This document shows, one piece after another, positions 14,905-22,825 of a stretch of DNA of 50,548 bases. Source of the DNA: Streptomyces sp. SM11 (GTDB lineage: Bacteria; Actinomycetota; Actinomycetes; Streptomycetales; Streptomycetaceae); contig NZ_NEUE01000079.1 of assembly GCF_002910905.1 (NCBI RefSeq), positions 1 through 50,548 of the forward strand, given 5' to 3'. Made by a program: the position numbers and the translations under genes. Each line of letters opens with the position of its first letter. Position 1 is the stretch's first letter. A model generated the notes under the pieces. The model had not been told where the DNA came from and made no database searches. It saw only the letters and a program-made list of their open reading frames with translations.

Positions 14905-15903
14905 ATGCCCCGCCGCCACCTGCGTATGACCGGTGCAGCCGACTGCTCGCTCGGGGCCGCCCTGCGGGCGCTGCGCACCGAGCCCGACCTGCCCGGAGCC
15001 TTCCCTCCCGGGGTGCTCGCGGAGGCGGCGGAGGCGGCGCGCGCCCCGGACCTGTCGGCCCACGAGGACGCCACGGACCTGCCGTTCCTCACCATCGATC
15101 CGCCCGCCTCCACGGACCTCGACCAGGCGATGTACCTGGAGCGCCGCCGCCGTGGCTTCCGGGTGCACTACGCCGTCGCGGACGTCGCCGCGTTCGTCCG
15201 GCCGGGCGGCGCGCTCGACGCGGAGGCCCACCGCCGCGTCACCACCCTCTACTTCCCCGACGACCGGATCCCCCTCCACCCCACCGTCCTGTCCGAAGGC
15301 GCCGCCAGCCTCCTCCCCGGCGAGACCCGCCCGGCCGCGCTGTGGCGGATCGACCTGGACGGAGACGGGCGGGCCGTCGCCGCCGACGTACGCCGGGCCC
15401 TGGTCCGCAGCCGTGCGAAACTCGACTACGCGGGCGTCCAGCGGCAGATCGACGCGGGCACCGCCGAAGGGCCCCTCGCCCTGCTCCGGGACATCGGACG
15501 GCTGCGCGAGGAACAGGAGCTGGCCCGCGGCGGCATCTCGCTCGACGTCCCCGAGCAGGAGATCGTCCAGCGGGACGGCTCCTACGGCCTCGCCTACCGC
15601 GCCCCGCTCCCCGCCGAGGGCTGGAACGCCCAGGTCTCCCTGCTCACCGGGATGGCCGCCGCGCGGCTCATGGCCGACACGGGCACCGGCATCCTGCGCA
15701 CCCTGCCGATCGCCCCGGACGGAGCCGTCGCCCGGCTGCGGCGCTCCGCCCAGGCCCTGCGCATCGACTGGCCGCACCACACCGCCAGATCGAGCGTCCC
15801 GCCCTCGTCCACCCGGACCGGCCCCCCGCCCGGGAAGCGCCGGTCCACCCGGGCGGAGGCGATGACGGATGCGGGCACCCGGAGGTCGAACAGGGCACCG
15901 TAG
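14905..15903 (+). pseudogene. RNB-domain ribonuclease, 3'-truncated by deletion
   Basis: The first ~291 residues are a good RNase II/R-type catalytic domain. The Mg-binding acidic cluster is TIDPPASTDLDQAMYL (about residue 70), with VHYAVADVAAFV, YFPDDRIPLHP and the SLLPGETRPA motif following. After RIDWPHH (about 15779) the frame runs into the antisense of the neighbouring membrane gene, giving a basic Ser/Thr/Pro/Arg tail unrelated to RNB proteins. The expected final ~180 residues, including the conserved HCTAPLRR-type segment near the C terminus, are absent. It starts leaderless at ATG 14905. Activity is doubtful. Confidence 0.8.
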
Positions 15904-16466
15904 CGCAGCCGCAGCGAACCGTCCGCCCCCACCAGGTGCGGCCGGGTCACGCAGGACGCGTGGATCGCGAAGACCACGACCACGCCGTACACGTCCACCA
16001 CGAGCAGGATCGCGTGGACCAGCGGCCAGGGGATCACCAGGGCCAGCACCACCGTCTCCAGAACGGACACGAAGGCGAAGGTGTACATCACCCCGGTCTG
16101 GGGCTCGGTGTACGGGACGGGCAGCGCGCCCTCCGGAACCCGGTGGCGGCGGCGCACGACCCACAGCCCGAGGCTGTGCAGAGCCCGGAACTCGTGCACC
16201 ACGAGCCGCCGCAACGCCACCGGCACCAGAGCGCCCACCGCGGACCGCAGGGCCTCCCGCCGCACGGTCCCGTCCCGCCGGCGGGACGCGTACATCCGCC
16301 ACAGAACCCGGGCGTCCAGGACGAGCACGGCCAGCACCAGGGCCTCGGCCCCCAGCACGACCGCGGCGGGAATCCGCACCCCGGCCACCACGCAGACGAC
16401 CAGTACCAGCTCGGCGGGCAGCACCGACCACGCCACGGCCCTCGCCACCCGCAGCCCCGCCGTCAC
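15594..16466 (-). pseudogene. Membrane protein, C-terminal part replaced at deletion junction
   Basis: A 290-residue reading frame whose first ~230 residues are an integral membrane protein of unknown function. About four to six hydrophobic segments are seen, including VARAVAWSVLPAELVLVVCV near the start and VLALVIPWPLVHAILLVVDV in the middle, then a soluble beta part ending DEGGTLDLAV. From about 15780 onward the residues are antisense to the RNB gene and Arg/Ser-rich, so the native C terminus is lost. GTG 16466 overlaps the MerR stop (GTGA), so it is translationally coupled to that regulator. Its C-terminal sequence is probably non-native. Confidence 0.7.
15774..15785. other. Putative deletion junction joining two convergent genes
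   Basis: Upstream of this point plus-strand coding for an RNB nuclease is intact; downstream, minus-strand coding for a membrane protein is intact. Neither gene has its 3' end. The two open frames then overlap antisense for about 310 nt on both sides of the join, which is what fusion of two convergent genes by loss of their shared 3' region would leave. No repeat or transposon end is seen at the join. Confidence 0.65.
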
Positions 16467-17209
16467 CGCCTGCTCCCCTGCACCCGTACGGCCAGTGTCT
16501 CCATCACCCGGCGCACCACCTCGCGCTGCGCGGGCGGGTAGTCGTCGAGCAGCACCCGCCCGAGCCCCGTCCCCGACGGCTCGCCCTCGGGGATCACCGC
16601 CAGCACCTCGTCCGGTACGGCGGCCGCCACCGCGGCCGCCAGCGGCGCGATACGCGGATCGTCCGTCCCGGCCCCGGCCAGCTCGTCGAGCCGGTCGTAC
16701 AGTGCGAGTGCGCCCGGGTCCTCGGCCAGCGGCCGCAGCGCGGCGAACACCTCGCTCCCGTCCCCGCCGCCCGCCGCGTCCAGCAACCCCAGATGCTCGC
16801 GGTCCTTCGCGGCGGCCGGGGACGTGGTGGCGGGCGCGTGCTCCAGGAGCGCGGCGAGGGCGGGGGAGAGCGGCCCGTCCGAGGTGAGCGGTGCCGCCAG
16901 CAGCGCGGCCAGAAGCTGCCGCCGCTCGCCGATCTCCCGCTGCTGCCGCGCCAGATCGGCGTCCAGCTCCCCGAGCACCTCGGCCAGCTCCCGCCCAGCA
17001 TCGTCGGCGAGCACGTCCCGCACCTCGTCCAGGGAGAGCCCGATCTCCGTCAGCCGCCGGATGCGGGCCAGCAGCACGGCATCACGGACGGTGTACGCGC
17101 GATAGCCGTTGGCCTGCCGGGCGGGCTCGGGCAGGAGGCCGATGTGGTGGTAGTGCCGGACGGCCCGGGACGTGACTCCCACGAGCGCGGCGATCTCTCC
17201 GATACGCAT
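16463..17209 (-). CDS. MerR family transcriptional regulator
   Basis: A 248-residue regulator with the N-terminal winged helix-turn-helix MRIGEIAALVGVTSRAVRHY, the wing ARQANGYRAYTVRDAV, and the dimerisation coiled coil around 70-105. The long C-terminal part (about 110-248) lacks a Cys metal site, suggesting an organic effector or protein partner. It is followed, with a 4-nt GTGA overlap, by the membrane protein it probably regulates. It starts at ATG 17209, which coincides with the transcription start predicted from its promoter, so it is likely leaderless and autoregulated. Confidence 0.9.
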   Translation of the reverse strand: MRIGEIAALVGVTSRAVRHYHHIGLLPEPARQANGYRAYTVRDAVLLARIRRLTEIGLSLDEVRDVLADDAGRELAEVLGELDADLARQQREIGERRQLLAALLAAPLTSDGPLSPALAALLEHAPATTSPAAAKDREHLGLLDAAGGGDGSEVFAALRPLAEDPGALALYDRLDELAGAGTDDPRIAPLAAAVAAAVPDEVLAVIPEGEPSGTGLGRVLLDDYPPAQREVVRRVMETLAVRVQGSRR

Positions 17210-17215
17210 GCGGCC

Positions 17216-17246
17216 AGTAGAAACGCTGACGCTGCGGCAAGGTCAA
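17216..17246 (-). promoter_or_regulatory. MerR-type promoter with 19-bp spacer
   Basis: On the minus strand TTGACC (17246-17241) and TCTACT (17221-17216) are separated by 19 nt, the overlong spacer typical of MerR-activated promoters. The spacer carries an imperfect dyad, GACCTTGC / GCAGCGTC. The start codon lies 6 nt past the -10. Confidence 0.75.
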
Positions 17247-17391
17247 GCGAAAGCCTCGCCGGTACCGCCACCGCTGTTCTTCCGCCCCCTCCCCGCAGTC
17301 CTGTGCCACGATCGGGGGAAGAACTCCCCTCTCACGGACGGCTGGTCTTCCGATGCCCCAGTCTGGCGAGCGACCGAGGAAGGAGCGTGAC

Positions 17392-17970
17392 ATGACCGCC
17401 ATGGCGCACGAGCCGCTCACGCAGGCAGAAGTCCTTCTGGAGGGCTTCCTGGCCCTGGACACGCCGGAAGGCTTCCGGGCGGAACTGATCGAGGGGGAGA
17501 TCGTTGTGGCGCCGCCGCCGGACGGGGATCATGAGGACTACATCAACGTGGTCCTGAAGCAGGTGCTGAGGAAGTCCCGCACCGACATGGACTACTCCGG
17601 GAACAAGGGCCTGAAGCTGAGAAGCGGGGGTGCCTGCCCGAAGAACCACGCGATTCCCGACGGTACGTTCGCCCCCGCGGGACTCCGCCTCTTCCGCGGC
17701 GCCGAATCCTGGATGGCCCCTGAGGGCATCGCCCTGGTGGTGGAGGTGACCTCCACCAAGCCGCAGGCCGACCGCGAGGCCAAGCGCCGCTGCTATGCCC
17801 GAGGCGGCATCCCGCTCTACCTGCTCGTCGACCGGGACGAGAGCTCGGTGACGTTGTTCAGCGAACCGGAGAACGACGACTACCGTCAGCTCCTCACGAT
17901 TCCGTACGGCAAGCCGCTCCCCCTCCCCGAGCCCTTCGCCTTCGATCTGGAGACCGGGGACTTCGGCTGA
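17392..17970 (+). CDS. Uma2 family (DUF820) PD-(D/E)XK nuclease-fold protein
   Basis: A 192-residue Uma2-family protein; the fold is that of restriction endonucleases, though activity and role are poorly known. Conserved features are RAELIEGEIVVAPPP at the N terminus, IPDGTFAP (metal-binding Asp), LVVEVTSTKPQADREAKRR (Glu and Lys of the nuclease core) and GIPLYLLVD. ATG 17392 follows AAGGAG by 7 nt; a second ATG lies three codons on. These genes are abundant and often multicopy in Streptomyces. It lies just upstream of rnpB, with no apparent functional link. Confidence 0.9.
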   Translation: MTAMAHEPLTQAEVLLEGFLALDTPEGFRAELIEGEIVVAPPPDGDHEDYINVVLKQVLRKSRTDMDYSGNKGLKLRSGGACPKNHAIPDGTFAPAGLRLFRGAESWMAPEGIALVVEVTSTKPQADREAKRRCYARGGIPLYLLVDRDESSVTLFSEPENDDYRQLLTIPYGKPLPLPEPFAFDLETGDFG

Positions 17971-18006
17971 GGGACACCGGCAGGGCTTTCTGTCTGTACA
18001 GCCCGG

Positions 18007-18012
18007 TAGGAT
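18007..18012 (+). promoter_or_regulatory. -10 hexamer of rnpB
   Basis: TAGGAT lies 9 nt before the first paired base of the RNase P RNA, placing the transcription start at about 18019-18022. The -35 region is not obvious. Confidence 0.5.
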
Positions 18013-18021
18013 GGCGATCAC

Positions 18022-18438
18022 GGCAGACGAGTCGTGCGGACGGCCGCGTGAGGATCCTCGGATCCTCCCGAGGAACGTCCGGGCTCCACAGGGCAGGGTG
18101 GTGGCTAACGGCCACCCGGGGTGACCCGCGGGACAGTGCCACAGAAAACAGACCGCCCGGGACTTCGGTCGCGGGTAAGGGTGAAACGGTGGTGTAAGAG
18201 ACCACCAGCGCCTGAGGTGACTCAGGCGGCTAGGTAAACCCCACCCGGAGCAAGGTCAAGATGGGGTCGTGCCGGAAACGGGACGGCCCTGCGTGAACGT
18301 CCGAGGGCTGCTCGCCCGAGTTCACGGGTAGACCGCACGAGGCCGGCAGCAATGCCGGCCCTAGATGGATGGCCGTCTCCCCGGCCGCCGCGAGGCGACC
18401 GGGAGACAGAACCCGGCGTACAGCACGACTCGTCTGCC
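18022..18438 (+). ncRNA. rnpB: RNase P RNA, bacterial type A
   Basis: Catalytic RNA that removes 5' leaders from precursor tRNAs. The P1 helix is perfect over 16 bp: GGCAGACGAGTCGTGC (18022-18037) pairs with GCACGACTCGTCTGCC (18423-18438). Universally conserved segments are present in order: AGGAACGTCCGGGCTCCA, GGACAGTGCCACAGAAA, GTAAACCCCACCCGGAGC, AGATGGATGGCCGTC and ACAGAACCCGGCGTACAG. Length of about 417 nt and the P15/P16-type loops fit actinobacterial type A RNAs. A strong terminator follows at 18450-18493. Confidence 0.97.
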
Positions 18439-18449
18439 GGCGCGCTGAC

Positions 18450-18493
18450 AAGAGGGCTTCGGCCGGGTGTCTCACCCGGCCGGAGGCTCTTTC
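18450..18493. terminator. Bidirectional terminator between rnpB and convergent gene
   Basis: The core CGGCCGGGTG (18460-18469) pairs perfectly with CACCCGGCCG (18473-18482) around a TCT loop, with a longer imperfect outer stem flanked by AAGAG and CTCTTT. The stop codon of the leftward gene (18472-18474) lies in the loop, so one hairpin serves both genes. Confidence 0.8.
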
Positions 18494-18876
18494 GCCGTCG
18501 GGGGATCGATCGGCCAGCGGTCCGTCAGCTCTTCCGCGTACACCTGCGAGAGCGGCTGCGGGCCCACGTACTGCTGGCAGGTGCACTGCCCGGCCTCGTA
18601 ACGCAGCGGCTTCTTGTTCTCGTCCCAGGCCGTCGGCACCTCGACATGCTCATGGCACCGGCCCTGCCTGTCGTGCTTGGCGAGATGGTGGGTGCAGCCG
18701 CACACGGGCTCCGGCGGCTTGTTCGCGGTCTCGATCGCGAGCTGCCCCCGCGTCTTCGCCTTCAGCAGTTCCAGCTTCCGCTTGTGCCGCTTGCGCAGGG
18801 CCTTGGAGACGGTGTCCTGGGTCCAGACGAAGCCCCCGACCCAGAAGAAGATGAGTATCCACCAGAACCAGCTCAT
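18472..18876 (-). CDS. Small membrane-anchored Cys/His-rich protein, unknown
   Basis: A 134-residue protein starting with a single Trp/Phe-rich membrane helix (MSWFWWILIFFWVGGFVW), then a basic coiled stretch (SKALRKRHKRKLELLKAK) and a soluble tail. The tail has CGCTHHLAKHDRQGRCHEHV and CTCQQYVG, six Cys and several His that could bind zinc. The orientation is probably N-out with the tail cytoplasmic (inference from the basic stretch after the helix). AGGAAAG precedes ATG 18876. Not assigned to a known family. Confidence 0.8.
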   Translation of the reverse strand: MSWFWWILIFFWVGGFVWTQDTVSKALRKRHKRKLELLKAKTRGQLAIETANKPPEPVCGCTHHLAKHDRQGRCHEHVEVPTAWDENKKPLRYEAGQCTCQQYVGPQPLSQVYAEELTDRWPIDPPTAKEPPAG

Positions 18877-18895
18877 CGCGACTTTCCTCCCCCTG

Positions 18896-18928
18896 TGTTC
18901 CCCAGCATGTTCCCCGGGCGTGTTCCCC
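18896..18928. repeat. Three TGTTCCCC direct repeats in divergent promoter region
   Basis: TGTTCCCC occurs at 18896, 18908 and 18921 (spacing 12 and 13 nt), with a further TTGTTCCCC near 18997. They lie directly upstream of the Cys/His membrane gene and upstream of the divergent GNAT gene, the position expected for an iterated regulator site. Confidence 0.5.
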
Positions 18929-19053
18929 GGCCGTCTCGCCGCACCGGTAGTTCGGCTGCGCGCCGACGCCTTCGTGTGGTCCGCTGCCCGCGGCCATTGT
19001 TCCCCACCCGCACGGGCGGGGACGTAGCGGCCCTGGGACAGGGAGTGATGAGA

Positions 19054-19548
19054 GTGGCGGAGAACGTGCCCGTGGGCGGACGTACGGCACCGGACGCGGT
19101 ACGGATACGCCGGGCCACGGCCCGGGGCGCGGAGGCCGTCACCGGCCTCTTCCTGGCCTCCCGGGCCGCCGCCATGCCGTATCTGCCCCGGGTCCACAGC
19201 GATGAGGACACCCTCGCGTGGATCACTCATGTCGTGCTGCCCACCAGCACCGCGGTGTGGGTGGCCGAAGACGTGGGCGGCGAGGCGCTGGGGTTCGCCG
19301 TGCTCGCCGGGGACGACGAGCTCGATCATCTCTACCTGCGGCCCGACTCGCTGCGGCGCGGGATCGGGAGCCGGCTGCTGGCGGAGGTGCGCGGGGCGGT
19401 GAAGGGGCCCCTGAACCTGTACGTGTTCCAGCGCAACGCCGCCGCCCGCGCCTTCTACGAGCGGCACGGGTTCACCGCCGTCGCGTTCGACGACGGCGGC
19501 CGCAACGAGGAGAACGAGCCGGACGTGCTCTACCGCTGTAAGCCGTAG
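19054..19548 (+). CDS. GNAT family N-acetyltransferase
   Basis: A 164-residue acetyl-CoA-dependent acyltransferase. The acetyl-CoA-binding motif A is LRRGIGSRLLAEVRG, preceded by DHLYLRPDS, and the C-terminal FYERHGFTAVAFDDGG is typical. GTG 19054 was chosen because AGGGAG ends 8 nt before it; an ATG two codons upstream (19048) is only 2 nt from that sequence. Substrate unknown. A glycosyltransferase gene converges 16 nt downstream. Confidence 0.85.
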   Translation: MAENVPVGGRTAPDAVRIRRATARGAEAVTGLFLASRAAAMPYLPRVHSDEDTLAWITHVVLPTSTAVWVAEDVGGEALGFAVLAGDDELDHLYLRPDSLRRGIGSRLLAEVRGAVKGPLNLYVFQRNAAARAFYERHGFTAVAFDDGGRNEENEPDVLYRCKP

Positions 19549-19564
19549 CCCGCCGAGCGGTGGG

Positions 19565-20467
19565 TCAGATGACCGGCGGCCGGCCCAGCCGCGTCATCTG
19601 CCACACGGTGGACCAGCGCATCGGGCGCCGCTCGCCGCACGGGGTGCGGACGCCCTCGGCGAAGCCGCCCGCCCAGGCGCGCAGGCCCTTCGGGTCGCGG
19701 GTGCGGGCCAGGGTGAGCAGGGTCCAGGTGCCGAGGTAGGCGGGGACCAGGGGGAGGGGCAGGTTGCGGCGGGCGAGCCAGACGCGGTTGCGGGCCGTCA
19801 TCCGGTAGTAGACCGCGTGCCGGGCCGGGGACGTCTTCGGGTGCTGGAGCAGCAGCTCGGGTTCGTACAGCACCTTCCAGCCCGCGTCGAGCGCACGCCA
19901 GGCGAGGTCGGTCTCCTCGTGGGTGAAGAAGAACTCCGCGGGCCACGGGCCGGTCTGCTCCAGCATCTTCATGGAGAACGCGTGGCCGCCGCCGAGGAAG
20001 GCGGTGACCTCTCCGCCGCGCATCGGGTCGCCGGCGCGCAGTCGCGGCACGTGGCGGCGCTGTGTCTCGCCGAGCTCGTCGGCGATCCGGAAGCCGACGA
20101 TGCCGAGCCGGTCGTCGGCCGCGAAGTGGTCCCTTACCCGGCGGAAGACGTCCTTGTCGACCAGCAGCCCGTCGTCGTCCAGCTCGATCACCACGTCCAC
20201 GTCGCCGATCTCGGCGAGCCTGCGCAGTCCCTCGTTCCGGCCGCCCGGGCAGCCGAGGTTCTCCGGCAGCTCGATGGTGGTCACCCCGCCGTCGAGGTCC
20301 GCCAGGCCGGGGAACGCGGTGAAGTCCGGGAGCGCCGTGCCGTTGCCGATGATCACGAGCCGGGTGGGCCGGACGTCCTGCATGGCGACCGACGCCAGCA
20401 GCGCCTCGACCGCCTGCGGGCGGTCTCCCATGGTCACGATGGATACGCCGATGCGTGGTGCGGACAA
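19565..20467 (-). CDS. Glycosyltransferase family 2
   Basis: A 300-residue GT-A glycosyltransferase. The N terminus has GVSIVTMGDRP, then NLGCPGGRNEGLR (nucleotide-binding Asn/Gly segment), the acidic IELDDDG that would coordinate metal and UDP/TDP-sugar, and a THEETDLAWR motif (ED-like catalytic site). No membrane helices are evident beyond a weak one near the C terminus. TTG 20467 was chosen because AGGAG lies 8 nt upstream and the family core begins at once; longer in-frame starts add non-family sequence. Acceptor unknown. Confidence 0.88.
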   Translation of the reverse strand: MSAPRIGVSIVTMGDRPQAVEALLASVAMQDVRPTRLVIIGNGTALPDFTAFPGLADLDGGVTTIELPENLGCPGGRNEGLRRLAEIGDVDVVIELDDDGLLVDKDVFRRVRDHFAADDRLGIVGFRIADELGETQRRHVPRLRAGDPMRGGEVTAFLGGGHAFSMKMLEQTGPWPAEFFFTHEETDLAWRALDAGWKVLYEPELLLQHPKTSPARHAVYYRMTARNRVWLARRNLPLPLVPAYLGTWTLLTLARTRDPKGLRAWAGGFAEGVRTPCGERRPMRWSTVWQMTRLGRPPVI

Positions 20468-20546
20468 GTTCGGTACTCCTGGGGCTCGGCTGCCGGTCGT
20501 CGGCTGCTGGTCGGCAGCGGTGCCCGCGATCGTAACGCCTCGCTGT

Positions 20547-21206
20547 TCAGTTCGCGGTCGCCGCCCGGCCATCCGCGGGCCCGTCGGTGTTCAGCAGCGC
20601 GTAAACGGCCATGTCCCGCCGCCGGTCGCCCACCTGCTGGCAGCCGCGCAGCAGCCCCTCCCGCCGGAAGCCGGCGTCCTCGGCGATCCGGGCGGAGGCG
20701 GTGTTCCACGGTTCCACGAAGAGCTGGAGGCGGTGGACGCCGAGGTCGTGCAGGGCCCAGCCCGTCACCGTACGCAGTGCGGCGCGGGCGACGCCCTGGC
20801 CGCGGGCGGGGGCGATGAGCCAGTAGCCGAGGGAGGCGCGGCCCTCGGGCAGGCCGCGCAGCCACAGCCCGATCGCGCCGACCGGGCGCCGGTCCCGGGA
20901 GCGGACGATGGCGAACGGGTACCCGGCGCCGGTGGCCGCGCGCTCCCACTGTCTGCGGACGAACGCCTCGGCGGCCGCGTCCGAGTAGCGGGTCGGGATG
21001 GTGGTGATGAGCGGGATGTACGGGTCGAGCGAGGCCTCGCGGACCAGCGGGAGGTCGCTCATCTCCCAGGGGCGCAGCACGAAGTCCGGGCCCGCGGACA
21101 TGCTCGGAACGGTCAGCGGTTCGGGGCCGGGACCCGGCTCGGGACCGGGACCCGGCTCGGTGTCGGTACGGGGGCCGGGCTCGGGACCGCGCTCGGGAGC
21201 AGCCAT
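20547..21206 (-). CDS. GNAT acetyltransferase, RimJ/RimL-like, with PGPE repeat leader
   Basis: A 219-residue GNAT protein. The first ~30 residues are a low-complexity Gly-Pro-Glu repeat, then the catalytic domain from FVLRPWEMSDLPLV, with GYWLIAPARGQGVARAAL as acetyl-CoA motif and RLQLFVEPWNTASARIAEDA typical of the RimJ-like group. GGAGG lies 8 nt before ATG 21206. It may act on a protein N terminus or a small molecule; this cannot be told. An alternative start at the Met after the repeat (about 21104) would give a conventional length. Confidence 0.87.
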   Translation of the reverse strand: MAAPERGPEPGPRTDTEPGPGPEPGPGPEPLTVPSMSAGPDFVLRPWEMSDLPLVREASLDPYIPLITTIPTRYSDAAAEAFVRRQWERAATGAGYPFAIVRSRDRRPVGAIGLWLRGLPEGRASLGYWLIAPARGQGVARAALRTVTGWALHDLGVHRLQLFVEPWNTASARIAEDAGFRREGLLRGCQQVGDRRRDMAVYALLNTDGPADGRAATAN

Positions 21207-21261
21207 GTCCGTATCCTCCCGCCGTCGATCCAGTTCCGCCCCCGGGCCGGGCCCGTGCGGC

Positions 21262-22716
21262 TCACGCCTCCGCCGCTGCCGTCCGGTCCCTTTCCGCCAG
21301 GAAGTACCCGGCGAGCAGGGCGCCGGCCAGGACCAGGGCGGAGTTCACGAGGATGGCGGTGGAGACGCCGGACAGTACCGCCTCCGGCCCGGTCTCGGCC
21401 CCCGTCCGGGCGGTGACGACCGCGCTCATCACCGGGATGCCGAGGGCGATGCCGATCTGCTGGGTCATCGTCGCCAGCCCGGTGGCCCGCCCCTGCTCCT
21501 CGTCGGGCAGGCCCGAGGTGGCCGTGACCATGAAGCCGACGATCATCAGCATGTTGCCCACGCCGCCGACGAAGGTGGCCGCCAGCAGGAGCCAGATCCA
21601 GGCGCCGGACGTGCCGAGCGCTACGAGGGAGAGCGTGGCGACGGCCTGGACGACCCCGCCCAGCGCGATGGCGCGCCGGTTGCCGAACCGGCCCACCGCC
21701 CGTCCGCCGAGCACCCCGCCGACGACCGTGCCGATGCCCAGCACACCGAACGCGAGACCGGTGGCCAGCGCGGAGTAGCCGAGGACCTCCTGGAGGTACA
21801 GGGTGAGCAGGAACACCAGTGAGGTCTCGGTGACGAAGGCGATCAGCCCGGCGGTGTTGCCCCAGACGACGCTCCGCCGCTTCAGGATGTGCATCGGGAC
21901 GAGCGGCGCGGCGGCCCGCTGCTCGATGCGGACGAAGGCGGCGAGGAGCGCGGCGCCCGCTGCCAGGGCTGCCAGCGTGGTGGGGGCGGTCCAGCCGGTC
22001 TCGCCGGCCTGGGTGAGTCCGAGGACGAGCAGCAGCAGCCCGCCGGTGACGGTGACCGCGCCGGGCACGTCCAGCCGGGGCCGCCGCTCGGGCCGGGAAT
22101 CGGTGATCACGGCCGGGGCCAGGATCACGACCAGGGCCGCGACCGGTACGTTGATGAAGAAGGCCCAGCGCCAGGAGAGCAGGTCCGTCAGGAGGCCGCC
22201 GAGGATCGCTCCGGCGGTGAACCCGGCCGACATCAGGGCCCCGTTGAGCCCCAGGGCCCGTTCGCGCAGCGGCCCCTCCCTGAACGCGGTGGTCAGCAGT
22301 GCGAGTCCGGTGGGGGTGACGGCCGCGGTGGCCAGGCCCTGGAGCACGCGGGCGGTGAGGAGGACCTCGGGCGAGGTGGCGAGACCGCCGAGCGCGGAGG
22401 AGAGCCCGAGGACGACCATGCCGCCGATGAACAGGTTCTTGCGGCCGACGAGGTCGGCGACGCGTCCGAAGAGCAGCGTGAATCCGGCTGCCGCGAGCGC
22501 GAAGGACGTGGCGATCCACTGGAGGTGGGCGAGGGAGAAGCCGAGCCCTTCCCCGACGACGGGCAGCGCCACGTTCAGGATCGAGAAGTCCACCGCGATC
22601 ATGAACTGGGAGCCGAGCAGCAGTGCCAGCACGAGCTTCTGGCAGCTCGTCATGCGGGGGCCGGCGATGCGCGGGCCGGTCGTCGGCCCGGTGGACGGGG
22701 GAGCGGTGCGGGGCAT
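21262..22716 (-). CDS. MFS transporter, DHA2 (EmrB/QacA) type
   Basis: A 484-residue 14-helix exporter. Helix 1 contains VDFSILNVALP, the 2-3 loop FGRVADLVGRKNLF, and helix 5 has SAGFTAGAILGGLL. It is divergent from a TetR gene and the two share an operator, so it is probably an inducible drug exporter repressed by that TetR. Start at ATG 22716, 31 nt from the inverted repeat at 22748-22773. Confidence 0.92.
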   Translation of the reverse strand: MPRTAPPSTGPTTGPRIAGPRMTSCQKLVLALLLGSQFMIAVDFSILNVALPVVGEGLGFSLAHLQWIATSFALAAAGFTLLFGRVADLVGRKNLFIGGMVVLGLSSALGGLATSPEVLLTARVLQGLATAAVTPTGLALLTTAFREGPLRERALGLNGALMSAGFTAGAILGGLLTDLLSWRWAFFINVPVAALVVILAPAVITDSRPERRPRLDVPGAVTVTGGLLLLVLGLTQAGETGWTAPTTLAALAAGAALLAAFVRIEQRAAAPLVPMHILKRRSVVWGNTAGLIAFVTETSLVFLLTLYLQEVLGYSALATGLAFGVLGIGTVVGGVLGGRAVGRFGNRRAIALGGVVQAVATLSLVALGTSGAWIWLLLAATFVGGVGNMLMIVGFMVTATSGLPDEEQGRATGLATMTQQIGIALGIPVMSAVVTARTGAETGPEAVLSGVSTAILVNSALVLAGALLAGYFLAERDRTAAAEA

Positions 22717-22747
22717 GGCAAGGGCGCCTTCCTGGGCACGGAAATGG

Positions 22748-22773
22748 CTTAACGGGATGCGTGTTCCGTTAAG
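22748..22773. promoter_or_regulatory. TetR-type operator between MFS and tetR
   Basis: CTTAACGG (22748) and CCGTTAAG (22766) are perfect 8-bp inverted arms 10 nt apart; two more positions pair with one mismatch. A smaller dyad, GGTGA-GTG-TCACC, abuts it at 22773-22785. The site is central in the 109-nt divergent gap and can control both genes. Confidence 0.75.
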
Positions 22774-22825
22774 GTGAGTGTCACCGTAACAGGGGGAGCG
22801 TTATTAATGGAACTGGAGGACCGTT

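Noticed and set aside
12708..16541. A 1277-residue plus-strand open frame
   Set aside because: Low-complexity translation antisense or out of frame to rnh, eda, yaaA, RNB and the membrane gene; no domain is visible.
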